Shown: one piece after another, positions 8,561-17,167 of the stretch
Position numbering within the stretch: the stretch's first letter is position 1
Layout of the letters: the number at the start of each line of letters is the position of its first letter
The notes under the pieces: model-generated
Database searches by the model: none
What the model saw: the letters and a program-made list of their open reading frames with translations, nothing else
Told to the model about the DNA's origin: nothing
NCBI RefSeq assembly: GCF_001886715.1
Contig: NZ_CP018082.1
Coordinates: forward strand, 6,944,001-7,008,000
Length of the DNA: 64,000 nucleotides
Direction: 5' to 3'
Source: Nocardia mangyaensis
GTDB lineage: Bacteria > Actinomycetota > Actinomycetes > Mycobacteriales > Mycobacteriaceae
Made by a program: the position numbers and the translations under genes

Positions 8561-11500
8561 ATGAATGCCCTGACAATCACGTTGGGCACGATTGGAGCAG
8601 TGCTCAGCCTGTTCTGTTGGGCGTCGTTCCTCGGCGGCGCATGGAACATCGGCAAGGCCGTGACGATCGGCCAGTCCGCGCCGGACCGGTGGCGGCCGTT
8701 CTTCCCGCGGTTCAAGACCATGGTCGTCGAGTTCCTCGCCCACACACGGATGAACAAGTTCCGCACCGTCGGCTGGGCGCACTGGCTGGTCATGATCGGC
8801 TTCATGGGTGGCGCCATGTTGTGGTTCGAGGCCTACGGCCAGACCTTCGATCCGAAGTTCCACTGGCCGATCATCGGTGACACCGCGATCTACCACCTGT
8901 GGGACGAGATCCTCGGCATCGGCACCGTGGTCGGCATCAGCGCGCTGATCATCATCCGCCAGCTCAACCACCCGCGCGTCCCGGAGCGGCTCTCGCGATT
9001 CAGTGGATCGAAGTTCGCCCCCGCGTACGTGATCGAGACGATCGTCCTGCTCGAGGGTCTCGGCATGATCTTCGTCAAGGCGGGCAAGCTCGCCACCTAT
9101 GGCAACGCGCACGCCTCGACCGACTTCTTCACCATGCAGATCGCCAAGCTGCTGCCCGCGAGTCCGACCATGGTGTCGATCTTCGCGTTCGTGAAGCTGA
9201 TGTCGGGCATGGCCTTCCTGTACCTGGTCGGCCGCAACATCACCTGGGGCGTGGCCTGGCACCGGTTCTCGGCCTTCCCCAACATCTACTTCAAGCGTGA
9301 GGCCGACGGCAGCGTCGCCCTCGGCGCGGTCAAGCCGATGATGTCCAACGGCAAGGTCCTCGACATGGAGAACGTCGACCCCGATGTCGACAATCTCGGC
9401 GTCGGCCGCATGGAGGACTTCTCCTGGAAGGGCTGGCTGGACTTCACCACCTGCACCGAGTGTGGTCGCTGCCAGTCGCAGTGCCCCGCGTGGAACACCG
9501 GCAAGCCGCTCTCGCCCAAGCTGCTGATCATGTCGCTGCGCGACCACGGTTACGCCGCTGCCCCCTACCTGCTGGCCGGTGGCCGCAAGGATCCCGGTGG
9601 CGACGAGATCGGCCTGGTCGACGCCGACGGCAAGCCCGACGAGGCCGCGCTGGCCAAGATCCCCGAGGCCGCGCGTGCCGAGGCCGAGCGTCCGTTGATC
9701 GGTGCCGAGGACATCGCCGGCATCATCGATCCCGAGGTCCTGTGGTCGTGCACGACCTGTGGTGCGTGTGTCGAGCAGTGCCCGGTCGATATCGAACACG
9801 TCGACCACATCATCGACATGCGCCGCTACCAGGTACTCATCGAGTCGGAGTTCCCCTCCGAGCTGGCCGGGTTGTTCAAGAACCTCGAGAACAAGGGCAA
9901 CCCGTGGGGTCAGAACTCCAAGGACCGCCTCAACTGGATCAAAGAAGTCGATTTCGACATCCCGGTCTTCGGTAAAGACGCCGACAGCTTCGACGGCTAC
10001 GAGTACCTGTTCTGGGTCGGCTGCGCCGGCGCCTATGAAGACCGCGCGAAGAAGACCACCAAGGCCGTCGCCGAACTCCTCGCGACCGCGGGAACCAAGT
10101 TCATGGTCTTGGGTGCCGAGGAAACCTGCACCGGTGACTCGGCCCGTCGTGCGGGTAACGAGTTCTTGTTCCAGCAGTTGGCGATGCAGAACATCGAGGT
10201 CATCAACTCGGTGTTCGACGGTGTCGAGCAGTCGAAGAAGAAGATCGTGGTGACCTGTGCGCATTGCTTCAACGCGCTCAACAACGAGTACCCGCAGGTC
10301 GGTGGCACCTATGAGGTCGTGCACCACACCCAGTTGCTGAATCGTTTGGTGCGGCAGAAGAAGCTGGTGCCGGTGGCGTCGGTGTCGCAGAACATCACCT
10401 ACCACGACCCGTGCTATCTGGGTCGGCACAACAAGATCTACAACGCTCCCCGTGAGTTGATGGAAGCCTCCGGCTCGACGCTGGTCGAGATGCCCCGGCA
10501 CGGGGAACGGTCGATGTGTTGTGGTGCCGGTGGTGCCCGGATGTGGATGGAAGAGCAGCTCGGTAAGCGCATCAATGTCGATCGTGTCGACGAGGCTCTG
10601 TCGACGAACCCGACCAAGATCGCGACGGGTTGCCCGTTCTGTCGGGTGATGCTCACCGATGGTGTGACCGCCCGTCAGGAGCAGGGTCTGGGCGAAGGGG
10701 TCGAGGTCGTCGATGTCGCCCAGTTGATGTTGGACTCGATCACCCGTGTCGAGGCTGCTGAACTGTCGGCGAATCTGTTGGTGGTCCAGGAACCCAAGGC
10801 CGAACCCGAACCGGAACCGGAGCCTGTTGTCGCGCAGGTCGCGACCGAGACCGCTGCGAAGGCCGCACCGGCCGGTGGCGGTTTGGGGATGAAGGGCGCC
10901 GCGAAGGCACCCGGCGGTGGTGGTTTGGGCATGAAGGGTGCCGCGAAGGCGCCGGGCGCGAAGGCCGAAGCTGCTCCTGCCGCCGAGACCGCGGCTCCGG
11001 CCAAGGGTCTGGGCATGAAGGGTGGCGCCAAGGCACCCGGCGGCCTCGGTATGAAGGGCGGCGCGAAGGCGCCGGGTGCGAAGGCACCCGCGGCCGACGC
11101 GGCTCCGGCTGCCGAGTCCGCGCCTCCCGCGGCTCCGGTCAAGGGCTTGGGCATGAAGGGTGGCGCGAAGGCACCCGGCGGCCTGGGCATGAAGAGCGGT
11201 GCCAAGGCGCCCGGCGCCAAGGCCCCAGCGGCTCCGGCAGCGGAAGCGGCTCCGGCAGCGGAAGCGGCCACCGAAGCACCGGCCGCCGAGTCGGCTTCGG
11301 CGCCCACGGAAGCCAAGCCCACTGTCGCGGCGAAGGGCCTGGCCATGAAGTCCGGCTTCAAACGCCCCGGCCCCAAGGCGCCCGGCGCACCGAAGCCCGC
11401 CGCCGAGGCTCCGGCAGCCGAACCAGCCCCGGCCACCGCTGAGGCCGCCCCGGCAGCCGAAGCCCCCACCGCGGAACCGGCCTCGGCCCCCACCGAGTCC

Positions 11501-11806
11501 AAGCCCACGGTCGCCGCCAAGGGCCTGGCCATGAAGTCCGGCTTCAAACGCCCCGGCCCCAAGGCGCCGGGAGCTCCGAAGCCCGCCGCGACGGCAACCC
11601 CGGCTCCCACCGAACCGGCAGCTCCCGCCGAACCGGAAGCCCCCGCCGAACCGGCGGCTCCGGCAGAACCGGAAGCCCCCGCGGCTCAGGCCCCCCAGCC
11701 CGAGCCCACCAACGGCAATGGCACCCCACCGGTAGCCCCGCCGACCGCCAAGCCCGGCGGCCTCGGCTTCAAGTCCGGAGCCAAGTCCCCGGGCCGCAAG
11801 AGCTGA
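8561..11806 (+). CDS. etfD: EtfD-type membrane iron-sulfur reductase with long Ala/Pro repeat tail
   Basis: The start is the ATG at 8561, with AAAGAAAGG 8 bases upstream. The 1081-residue protein has N-terminal transmembrane helices (NarI-like, ~1-240), two 4Fe-4S motifs (CTECGRCQSQCP from C298, CTTCGACVEQCP from C397) and two CCG domains (around 523-566, and 617-655 with MCCGAGGARM). This is the heterodisulfide-reductase-like architecture of Rv0338c, known as EtfD, which takes electrons from the electron-transfer flavoprotein of beta-oxidation and passes them to the quinone pool. After about residue 745 come ~330 residues of repeats (KGLGMKGGAKAPG, KGLAMKSGFKRPGPKAPGAP) in Ala/Pro-rich spacers. 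The gene is monocistronic with its own terminator. Confidence 0.9.
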   Translation: MNALTITLGTIGAVLSLFCWASFLGGAWNIGKAVTIGQSAPDRWRPFFPRFKTMVVEFLAHTRMNKFRTVGWAHWLVMIGFMGGAMLWFEAYGQTFDPKFHWPIIGDTAIYHLWDEILGIGTVVGISALIIIRQLNHPRVPERLSRFSGSKFAPAYVIETIVLLEGLGMIFVKAGKLATYGNAHASTDFFTMQIAKLLPASPTMVSIFAFVKLMSGMAFLYLVGRNITWGVAWHRFSAFPNIYFKREADGSVALGAVKPMMSNGKVLDMENVDPDVDNLGVGRMEDFSWKGWLDFTTCTECGRCQSQCPAWNTGKPLSPKLLIMSLRDHGYAAAPYLLAGGRKDPGGDEIGLVDADGKPDEAALAKIPEAARAEAERPLIGAEDIAGIIDPEVLWSCTTCGACVEQCPVDIEHVDHIIDMRRYQVLIESEFPSELAGLFKNLENKGNPWGQNSKDRLNWIKEVDFDIPVFGKDADSFDGYEYLFWVGCAGAYEDRAKKTTKAVAELLATAGTKFMVLGAEETCTGDSARRAGNEFLFQQLAMQNIEVINSVFDGVEQSKKKIVVTCAHCFNALNNEYPQVGGTYEVVHHTQLLNRLVRQKKLVPVASVSQNITYHDPCYLGRHNKIYNAPRELMEASGSTLVEMPRHGERSMCCGAGGARMWMEEQLGKRINVDRVDEALSTNPTKIATGCPFCRVMLTDGVTARQEQGLGEGVEVVDVAQLMLDSITRVEAAELSANLLVVQEPKAEPEPEPEPVVAQVATETAAKAAPAGGGLGMKGAAKAPGGGGLGMKGAAKAPGAKAEAAPAAETAAPAKGLGMKGGAKAPGGLGMKGGAKAPGAKAPAADAAPAAESAPPAAPVKGLGMKGGAKAPGGLGMKSGAKAPGAKAPAAPAAEAAPAAEAATEAPAAESASAPTEAKPTVAAKGLAMKSGFKRPGPKAPGAPKPAAEAPAAEPAPATAEAAPAAEAPTAEPASAPTESKPTVAAKGLAMKSGFKRPGPKAPGAPKPAATATPAPTEPAAPAEPEAPAEPAAPAEPEAPAAQAPQPEPTNGNGTPPVAPPTAKPGGLGFKSGAKSPGRKS

Positions 11807-11823
11807 CGCCAAGCCCTGACACC

Positions 11824-11862
11824 CAGTGAGGCGCGGATTCCACCGGAATCCGCGCCTCACTG
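11824..11862 (+). terminator. Terminator after etfD
   Basis: An 18-bp perfect stem with a 3-base loop (ACC) begins 18 bases after the etfD stop. It is strong enough to act on both strands, but it lies at the 3' end of both etfD and the minus-strand gene at 11933, so it may serve both convergent genes. Confidence 0.8.
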
Positions 11863-11932
11863 CTGTCCTGGGCTGCTGGTCGAACGCGGCGCTCATCGAC
11901 TCTCGACGAGTTGAGCCGCGACGCACCGCCAC

Positions 11933-12463
11933 TCAGCAGTTCGCGAACCACGCCTTCACATATCCCGCTGACTGGTAGGCGTAGTCCCAGGCCCAGCGTG
12001 CCGGGGAAAGATGGGGTTGGGGGTCGACGAAGAGGAGCTCGCCCGGCCAGCAGGTGCCGAGGATGTAGCGGGCCCGCGAGATGTGAGGGGTGAAGGTGAC
12101 GACGATGACGCGGTGCCAGTCGGCGCCGAGCCGGGCCAGTCCGCGGCCTTCGCCGAGGGTGGTGCGAGGGCTGGGGTCGAAGCAGATGACCTCGAAGCTG
12201 TAGCCGCCGTGACAGATCCGGTTGACCATCGGGCTGCGCTCGTAGGGATTGGAGACGAGGACTCGCGGTGCGTAGCCCTCGGCGGCCAGGCTCAGCCCGA
12301 GTTCCTCGCGGCCGTCGTGGGCACCACCCAGGATGAGGATCGCGTCGGCCGGTTGGGGCGGGTCGGTGCGCGGGCGCACGTACACCGGCCACAACGCCAC
12401 GGTGACGACGAGCGCCGCGAGCAACAGCCCGCTCACAGCAAACAGAATCCGGCGCCCGCGCAC
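11933..12463 (-). CDS. YdcF/SanA-like (DUF218) membrane-anchored protein
   Basis: The 176-residue product has a GTG start at 12463. It has one N-terminal transmembrane helix (about 6-26), then the DUF218 core: DAILILGGAHDGREELGLSL, a second nucleotide-fold-like strand VIVVTFTPHISRARY, and a conserved Asn/Asp-containing middle. The family (YdcF, SanA, ElyC) acts at the envelope and is tied to peptidoglycan or lipid-carrier homeostasis. The exact activity is not settled. The protein is shorter than ElyC and resembles the short actinobacterial members. It is divergent from the UDP-sugar dehydrogenase gene. Confidence 0.75.
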   Translation of the reverse strand: MRGRRILFAVSGLLLAALVVTVALWPVYVRPRTDPPQPADAILILGGAHDGREELGLSLAAEGYAPRVLVSNPYERSPMVNRICHGGYSFEVICFDPSPRTTLGEGRGLARLGADWHRVIVVTFTPHISRARYILGTCWPGELLFVDPQPHLSPARWAWDYAYQSAGYVKAWFANC

Positions 12464-12593
12464 GAACCGATGCTAGCCCGCACCGCCGCGACCAGCGTCG
12501 ATCAACCCACGTCGCCCCTTGTACACCAGATGTTGCGCCCGCTCTTGCCTCGCTGACGCGGCGTAGCCACACCCAGCGCTTACCAACAGAACT

Positions 12594-13916
12594 ATGCGAT
12601 GCACAGTCTTCGGAACGGGGTACCTGGGGGCCACGCATGCCGCGTGTATGGCCGAGCTGGGGCACGATGTGGTCGGGGTGGACGTCGATCCCGGCAAGGT
12701 GGCCAAACTGGCCGATGGAGTGGTGCCGTTCTACGAGCCCGGCCTCGAGCAGGTGCTGCAACGCAACCTCGCCGCGGGCAGGTTGCGGTTCACCACCGAC
12801 TACGAGGACGCGGCGGCCCATGCCGATGTCCACTTCCTCGGCGTGGGCACGCCGCAGAAGAAGGGCGAGTACGGCGCCGACCTGAAATACGTGCACGCCG
12901 TGGTGGATACGCTCGCCCCGATGCTGGAGCGTCCGGCGATGATCGTCGGCAAGTCCACGGTGCCGGTGGGAACCGCCGCGGCCCTGGGTGTTCGAGCTCG
13001 CGAGCGGGCACGCGTCGAGATCGAGGTCGCCTGGAATCCGGAGTTCCTGCGGGAGGGGTTCGCGGTGCAGGACACCCTGCGCCCGGACCGTCTCGTCCTC
13101 GGCCTCGACCGCACCCGTGAACGCGCCGACTGGGTCGAACAGCACATCCGCGAGATCTACGCCGACCTGATCGCCGCCGAGATCCCCTTCCTGCTCACCG
13201 ACCTGGCCACCGCCGAGCTGGTGAAGGTCTCGGCGAATGCCTTCCTGGCGACCAAGATCTCGTTCATCAACGCCGTCTCGGAGGTCTGCGAGGCCACCGG
13301 CGCCGACGTCACCATGCTGGCCGACGCGCTGGGCTACGACGCCCGCATCGGCCGCCGATTCCTCAACGCCGGACTGGGTTTCGGCGGCGGCTGCCTGCCG
13401 AAGGACATCCGCGCGTTCATGGCCCGCTCCGGCGAGCTCGGCGCCGATCACGCGGTGGCGTTCCTGCGCGAGGTCGACAACATCAACATGCGCCGCCGCA
13501 CCAAGGTGGTCGACATGGCCGCCCGCGCCTGCGGCGGCTCGCTGCTCGGCGCCAATGTGGCGGTACTCGGCGCGGCGTTCAAACCCGAATCCGACGATGT
13601 GCGCGATTCGCCCGCGCTGAACGTGGCCGGGATGATCCAGCTGCACGGCGCGGTGGTCACCGTGTACGACCCGAAGGCGGTGGAGAATTCGCGCCGGGTG
13701 TTTCCCACACTGAACTACGCCACCTCGGTGGCCGAGGCCTGCGATCGCGCCGATGTGGTCCTCGTCCTGACCGAGTGGGACGAATTCACCGCTTTGACCC
13801 CGGCCGATCTGGACCCGGTGGTACGTCGCCGTTCGATCATCGACGGTCGCAACTGCTTGGACCGCGGCACCTGGCGTGCGGCCGGGTGGGTGTACGCCGG
13901 ACTCGGCACCCCGTAG
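12594..13916 (+). CDS. udg: UDP-glucose/GDP-mannose 6-dehydrogenase
   Basis: This enzyme (440 residues) oxidises the C6 hydroxyl of a nucleotide sugar twice with NAD+, giving the uronic acid used for polysaccharide or glycolipid synthesis. The N-terminal Rossmann motif is visible (VFGTGYLGATHAACMAELGH), then the central dimerisation helices, and the catalytic Cys267 in GFGGGCLPKDIRAF. The C-terminal nucleotide-sugar domain contains AVLGAAFKPESDDVRDSP. The length is normal for the family. The M. tuberculosis neighbour of dcd, udgA (Rv0322), is the likely counterpart; here dcd is 7 kb away. The ATG at 12594 has only a weak ribosome-binding site. UDP-glucose is the more likely substrate, by analogy. 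Confidence 0.92.
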   Translation: MRCTVFGTGYLGATHAACMAELGHDVVGVDVDPGKVAKLADGVVPFYEPGLEQVLQRNLAAGRLRFTTDYEDAAAHADVHFLGVGTPQKKGEYGADLKYVHAVVDTLAPMLERPAMIVGKSTVPVGTAAALGVRARERARVEIEVAWNPEFLREGFAVQDTLRPDRLVLGLDRTRERADWVEQHIREIYADLIAAEIPFLLTDLATAELVKVSANAFLATKISFINAVSEVCEATGADVTMLADALGYDARIGRRFLNAGLGFGGGCLPKDIRAFMARSGELGADHAVAFLREVDNINMRRRTKVVDMAARACGGSLLGANVAVLGAAFKPESDDVRDSPALNVAGMIQLHGAVVTVYDPKAVENSRRVFPTLNYATSVAEACDRADVVLVLTEWDEFTALTPADLDPVVRRRSIIDGRNCLDRGTWRAAGWVYAGLGTP

Positions 13917-14002
13917 AGTGGCGATCCAAGCGGGGGCTGCCGGATTTCGGTCCGAATGCGCGGCTCCGCATGTCGTGCAGTAGGGAACGAGATGGACAGC
14001 AG

Positions 14003-15364
14003 ATGAGTTCGGTTCTGGGAGTTTCGGTGGGGGCGGGCACGGTGCGCCTGGCGCGCCCGCAGCTCGGCGACACCCAGGGGAGCAACGCGCCGTATTCGTT
14101 CGAGGTGCAGTCGATTTCGATGCCCGAGCAGCAGGCCGACGAAGCGGCGGCCGATGTGATCGCCGGCGCGCTGGCCGCGTCGCCCGAGATCGCCGCGACC
14201 ACCATCACCTTCCGCAGCGAACCGCAGGCCAGGGCCATCCGCGCCGCGATGGCGCGCCGCCAGCTCACCAACTACCAGCTCGTTCCCGAGGCCGTCGCCG
14301 CCGTGCACTTCGCGCACGCGACCAGCGATATGCGCGAGGTGTCCACGCTGGCCGTCTACGACCTGGGCAGTTCGGGCCTCACCGTGAGCGTGGTGAACGC
14401 GCGCACCAGCGATGTCTACCAGTGCGAGCGGATCAGCGACATCAGTGGCGACTACCTGGATTCGCTGATCCGCGAGCAGCAGATCGCCTCGGGCCGGATC
14501 GCGCATCCGGCCGACCCGGCCGGACTGGCCGCGCTCGACGGTCTGTGCCGGGCCGCCAAGGAGCAGCTGTCGAACAGCAACGCGGTGGCGCTGCCCAGTG
14601 AGCAGGGCCTCGTTCTGCTCACGCAGGAGAATTTCGAAGCGCTGATGATGCTGGCGATCGAGTCCTCGGCGCGGATGGCCCGCGACGTGATCATCCGCGC
14701 GCAGCATCCGGTGCAGGCGATCCTGGTGGTCGGCGGCGGCGCGCGGATTCCGCTGATCGCGCGCGTCCTCGAGCGCACGATCGGCGTTCCGGTGATCGTG
14801 CCCGCCGAGCCGGAGGCCGCACTCGCCCGTGGCGCCGTGCTGCTGGCCAGGCCCGCGCAAGTCCAGCAGGCGCCCGCCGCCACACCCGTCGTCGCTGCGC
14901 TCGGTGACGAGCACGATTCGACCCCGGCCTGGCTGACCGCGCCCGCCCGCCGGCGCAGTCCGCTCAGCGCGCTCGCCCACCGCGCGAATTCCCGCCGCGA
15001 GCTCAATGCCGCTGTCCTGACGGTGAGTTCGCTGGTGGTGGTCGCCGGGATCGGTCTCGGCCTCGGCTACGGGCCCGAGGTGTTGGAGCGCGGTTCGGCG
15101 AGCGAGGACTCCCAGGCGGTGCCCGCGACCACACCACCGCGCCCGAGCGTCGCGGCGCCGACCTCGGCCCCGGTCACCACCACCGAGGCCGTACACGAGA
15201 CCGTGGCCGCGCCGCCGGTGCGACAGCAGGCCACGGAACCGACCGACGCGGGACCACCGCCGCCCGGCCCGAACACCTACACCGTGGTGCCGGGCCTGCC
15301 GCCGATCGTCGTACCGACGCTGCCGCCGGTGATGCTGCCGGGCTTCCCCGGCCCCGGCCAGTAA
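14003..15364 (+). CDS. Hsp70-like ATPase-domain membrane protein with Pro-rich tail
   Basis: The start is the ATG at 14003. The 453-residue protein carries actin/Hsp70-superfamily motifs: a first phosphate-like segment (VLGVSVGAGTVRLARPQ), the second phosphate motif (VYDLGSSGLTVSVVN) and the adenosine motif (ILVVGGGARIPLIARVLE). There is no substrate-binding domain. Instead a transmembrane helix (around residues 335-358) leads to a Pro/Thr-rich external tail of ~90 residues ending in PGFPGPGQ. Such proteins are frequent in mycolic-acid bacteria, some linked to type VII secretion loci, but none of those genes is present here. It may be co-transcribed with the dehydrogenase 86 bases upstream. 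The client or partner is unknown. Confidence 0.75.
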   Translation: MSSVLGVSVGAGTVRLARPQLGDTQGSNAPYSFEVQSISMPEQQADEAAADVIAGALAASPEIAATTITFRSEPQARAIRAAMARRQLTNYQLVPEAVAAVHFAHATSDMREVSTLAVYDLGSSGLTVSVVNARTSDVYQCERISDISGDYLDSLIREQQIASGRIAHPADPAGLAALDGLCRAAKEQLSNSNAVALPSEQGLVLLTQENFEALMMLAIESSARMARDVIIRAQHPVQAILVVGGGARIPLIARVLERTIGVPVIVPAEPEAALARGAVLLARPAQVQQAPAATPVVAALGDEHDSTPAWLTAPARRRSPLSALAHRANSRRELNAAVLTVSSLVVVAGIGLGLGYGPEVLERGSASEDSQAVPATTPPRPSVAAPTSAPVTTTEAVHETVAAPPVRQQATEPTDAGPPPPGPNTYTVVPGLPPIVVPTLPPVMLPGFPGPGQ

Positions 15365-15365
15365 C

Positions 15366-16640
15366 TCAGTCGCGCGCGTGCCGCGCCCGCTGCGGCTTCG
15401 CGACGGGCACCTTGCCGCCGAAGGGCCGTGCGAGCATCACCGCGATGGCGGTGGTCAACGGCACCGACAGGGCGAGCGCGATACCGCCGACCGCGGAGCG
15501 GGTGATCTCGATGGCCACCGCGTCACCGGTGAGCACGTCGGTGATGGATCGTCCGGCGATGCTGAACAGCAGCAGCAGCGGGAGCGCACCACCGGCGTAG
15601 GCGAGCACCAGGGTGTAGACGGTGCTGGCGATGTGATCGCGGCCGACGCGCATGGTGGCGGTGAAGATCTCGCGCCGTGACGCGCCTTCGTCGAGTGCCG
15701 CGAGTTCGAAGGCGGCCGAGGCCTGGGTGATGGTCACGTCGTTGAGCACACCGAGCGAGCCGATGATGAATCCGGCCAGCAGCAGCCCGGTGATGCTGAC
15801 GTGCTGGATATAGGTGGCCACGTTGGTGTTCTGTTCTTCGGACAACCCCGTGAGGTGGGTGATCTCCAACGCCACCCAGGACAGGAACGCCGCGACCAAC
15901 ATCGAGGCGAGCGTGCCGAGCAGCGCGGAACTGGTCCGCAGATTCACCCCGTGTGCGAGGTAGAGCACCACATAGAGGATCAACGCTCCCGACACCAGCG
16001 CGACCGGAATCGCTGGCTTGCTGTCGAGCAGCGCGGGTAGCAGGAACATCACCACGACGCCGAAGGCGAAGCACAACCCGATGATCGCCCGCAGACCCCG
16101 CCACCGCGCGACGATCACGATCACCAGCACGAACGCGAGCACGATCAGCGTCAGCGGCAGCCCACGCGAGTAGTCCTCGAACCCGTACATCGTGATTCCG
16201 CTCGGGTCGGCCGCCCGCACCACCCGGATGTCGTCACCCGCCCGTAGATCGGGCTGCCCCGGCCCCGGCGCGATCTCGAACAGCGTCTTCTTGCCCTCGT
16301 CCGGCCCCGACCGGATGTCGATGATGCTGCGCTGACACGTATAGGCAGACATTCGCGGCGGCTCCGGCGCATCCACGAACACCCGCCCGTTCGACGGACT
16401 CCCACAGTCCCCGACATCCTGCATCACCACCGTCGCGGCCTCGGTGTGCACCGCCTCGCCGGCCACCGTCTGCATCGGCAACGGAATCTCGACGTGCTGC
16501 TCACTGGGCCACAACATCACCGTCCCGATCAGCACCACCACCCCGATGATCGCCAACAGCCCCACGACAACCCTGGCCGCGGTGTCACCGATGGCTATCG
16601 GGCCCGAATGATCGTGATGGTGGTGATGATGATCGCTCAC
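15366..16640 (-). CDS. YibE/F family multi-pass membrane protein
   Basis: The GTG at 16640 is preferred (AAGG 7 bases upstream) over a TTG six bases earlier. The product (424 residues) begins with a His-rich stretch (HHHHHHDHSG), then one membrane helix and a periplasmic-side domain with RAGDDIRVVRAADPSG. About seven further helices follow, with the family signature region VVMFLLPALL and VTITQASAAFELAAL. YibE/F proteins are conserved in Gram-positives, with no settled biochemical role. The His-rich N-terminus could bind metal, which is inference. The gene is convergent with the Hsp70-like gene, with only one base between their stops. Confidence 0.85.
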   Translation of the reverse strand: MSDHHHHHHDHSGPIAIGDTAARVVVGLLAIIGVVVLIGTVMLWPSEQHVEIPLPMQTVAGEAVHTEAATVVMQDVGDCGSPSNGRVFVDAPEPPRMSAYTCQRSIIDIRSGPDEGKKTLFEIAPGPGQPDLRAGDDIRVVRAADPSGITMYGFEDYSRGLPLTLIVLAFVLVIVIVARWRGLRAIIGLCFAFGVVVMFLLPALLDSKPAIPVALVSGALILYVVLYLAHGVNLRTSSALLGTLASMLVAAFLSWVALEITHLTGLSEEQNTNVATYIQHVSITGLLLAGFIIGSLGVLNDVTITQASAAFELAALDEGASRREIFTATMRVGRDHIASTVYTLVLAYAGGALPLLLLFSIAGRSITDVLTGDAVAIEITRSAVGGIALALSVPLTTAIAVMLARPFGGKVPVAKPQRARHARD

Positions 16641-16714
16641 GCCCAAACCTTAAGGGATGTCGTTTTCAAGACCGCCCCACGCAACCCGAGATCACGCAAC
16701 CTTCCCTCAGATCA

Positions 16715-16739
16715 CGCAAGCACATGGGTAACTCACCGG
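16715..16739 (+). repeat. 25-bp dispersed intergenic repeat, copy 1
   Basis: The 25 bases 16715-16739 (core CACATGGGTAACTCACC) are identical to 24754-24778 and match 28346-28370 on the opposite strand at 22 of 25 positions. All three copies are intergenic. The core is a quasi-palindrome of the form GGTnAnTnACC. Nearby, ATCACGCAA occurs twice (16691-16699 and 16711-16719). Confidence 0.7.
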
Positions 16740-16843
16740 AACGGACTACCGGAACCAATGCCCGAACCGCCAGCCGCCGACACAAACCGTCACGCGCTTG
16801 GATCTGGCCTGAATACACGGAGAGGCGGAACAGCCAACACAAA

Positions 16844-17014
16844 CCTCCCCGCGTCCAGGTCTGGACGCGGGGAGGCGGATGAGTGGGGGCGGCGGAGAGC
16901 AGGGGGATGTCTCCGCCGCCCGCAGGCAGGCGCCCAGGGGGGTAGGCGCGCGTACCTGAGGCTCTCGGTCGTCCAGGGGGGGTAGACAACCGGGCCGGGC
17001 ACCGAAGTGCCGAG
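16844..17014 (-). ncRNA. 6C small RNA (B11-like) with terminator
   Basis: Read on the minus strand, the gap between yibE/F and the aminotransferase holds a 5' hairpin with a TTCG loop (GGCACTTCGGTGCC), then two hairpins whose loops contain runs of seven and six C: stem GGTTGTC/GACGACC with loop TACCCCCCCTG, and stem GCGCC/GGCGC with loop TACCCCCCTG. Two C6-or-longer loops are the definition of the actinobacterial 6C RNA, called B11 in M. tuberculosis, which pairs with G-rich sites near mRNA starts. A third 12-bp hairpin (16887-16921) also has a C5 loop. A 15-bp stem (16844-16875) followed by a T-rich stretch forms the terminator. A likely -10 box is TACAGT (17019-17024). The exact ends are inferred. 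Confidence 0.85.
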
Positions 17015-17167
17015 GACTACTGTACACAAAAGCTGGACTTTTGCACTAGTAGATCTTCAAAACTTGCAATATTCCGAACTCGAGGTCTGTTTTGGTCAAA
17101 CTATCAAGATGACCAGCTTGCCCCGACCCCTCGGAACTCACAGGTCAACGCCCTCACAAGTGAGGTC

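Noticed and set aside
8543..11932. A minus-strand open frame of more than 1100 codons antisense to etfD
   Set aside because: It has Arg/Gly/Leu-biased composition typical of the antisense frame in high-GC DNA, and the plus-strand frame encodes clear iron-sulfur motifs.
13715..15196. A long minus-strand frame over the UDP-sugar dehydrogenase end and the Hsp70-like gene
   Set aside because: Its composition is antisense-type and no domain is visible; both plus-strand genes have recognisable motifs.
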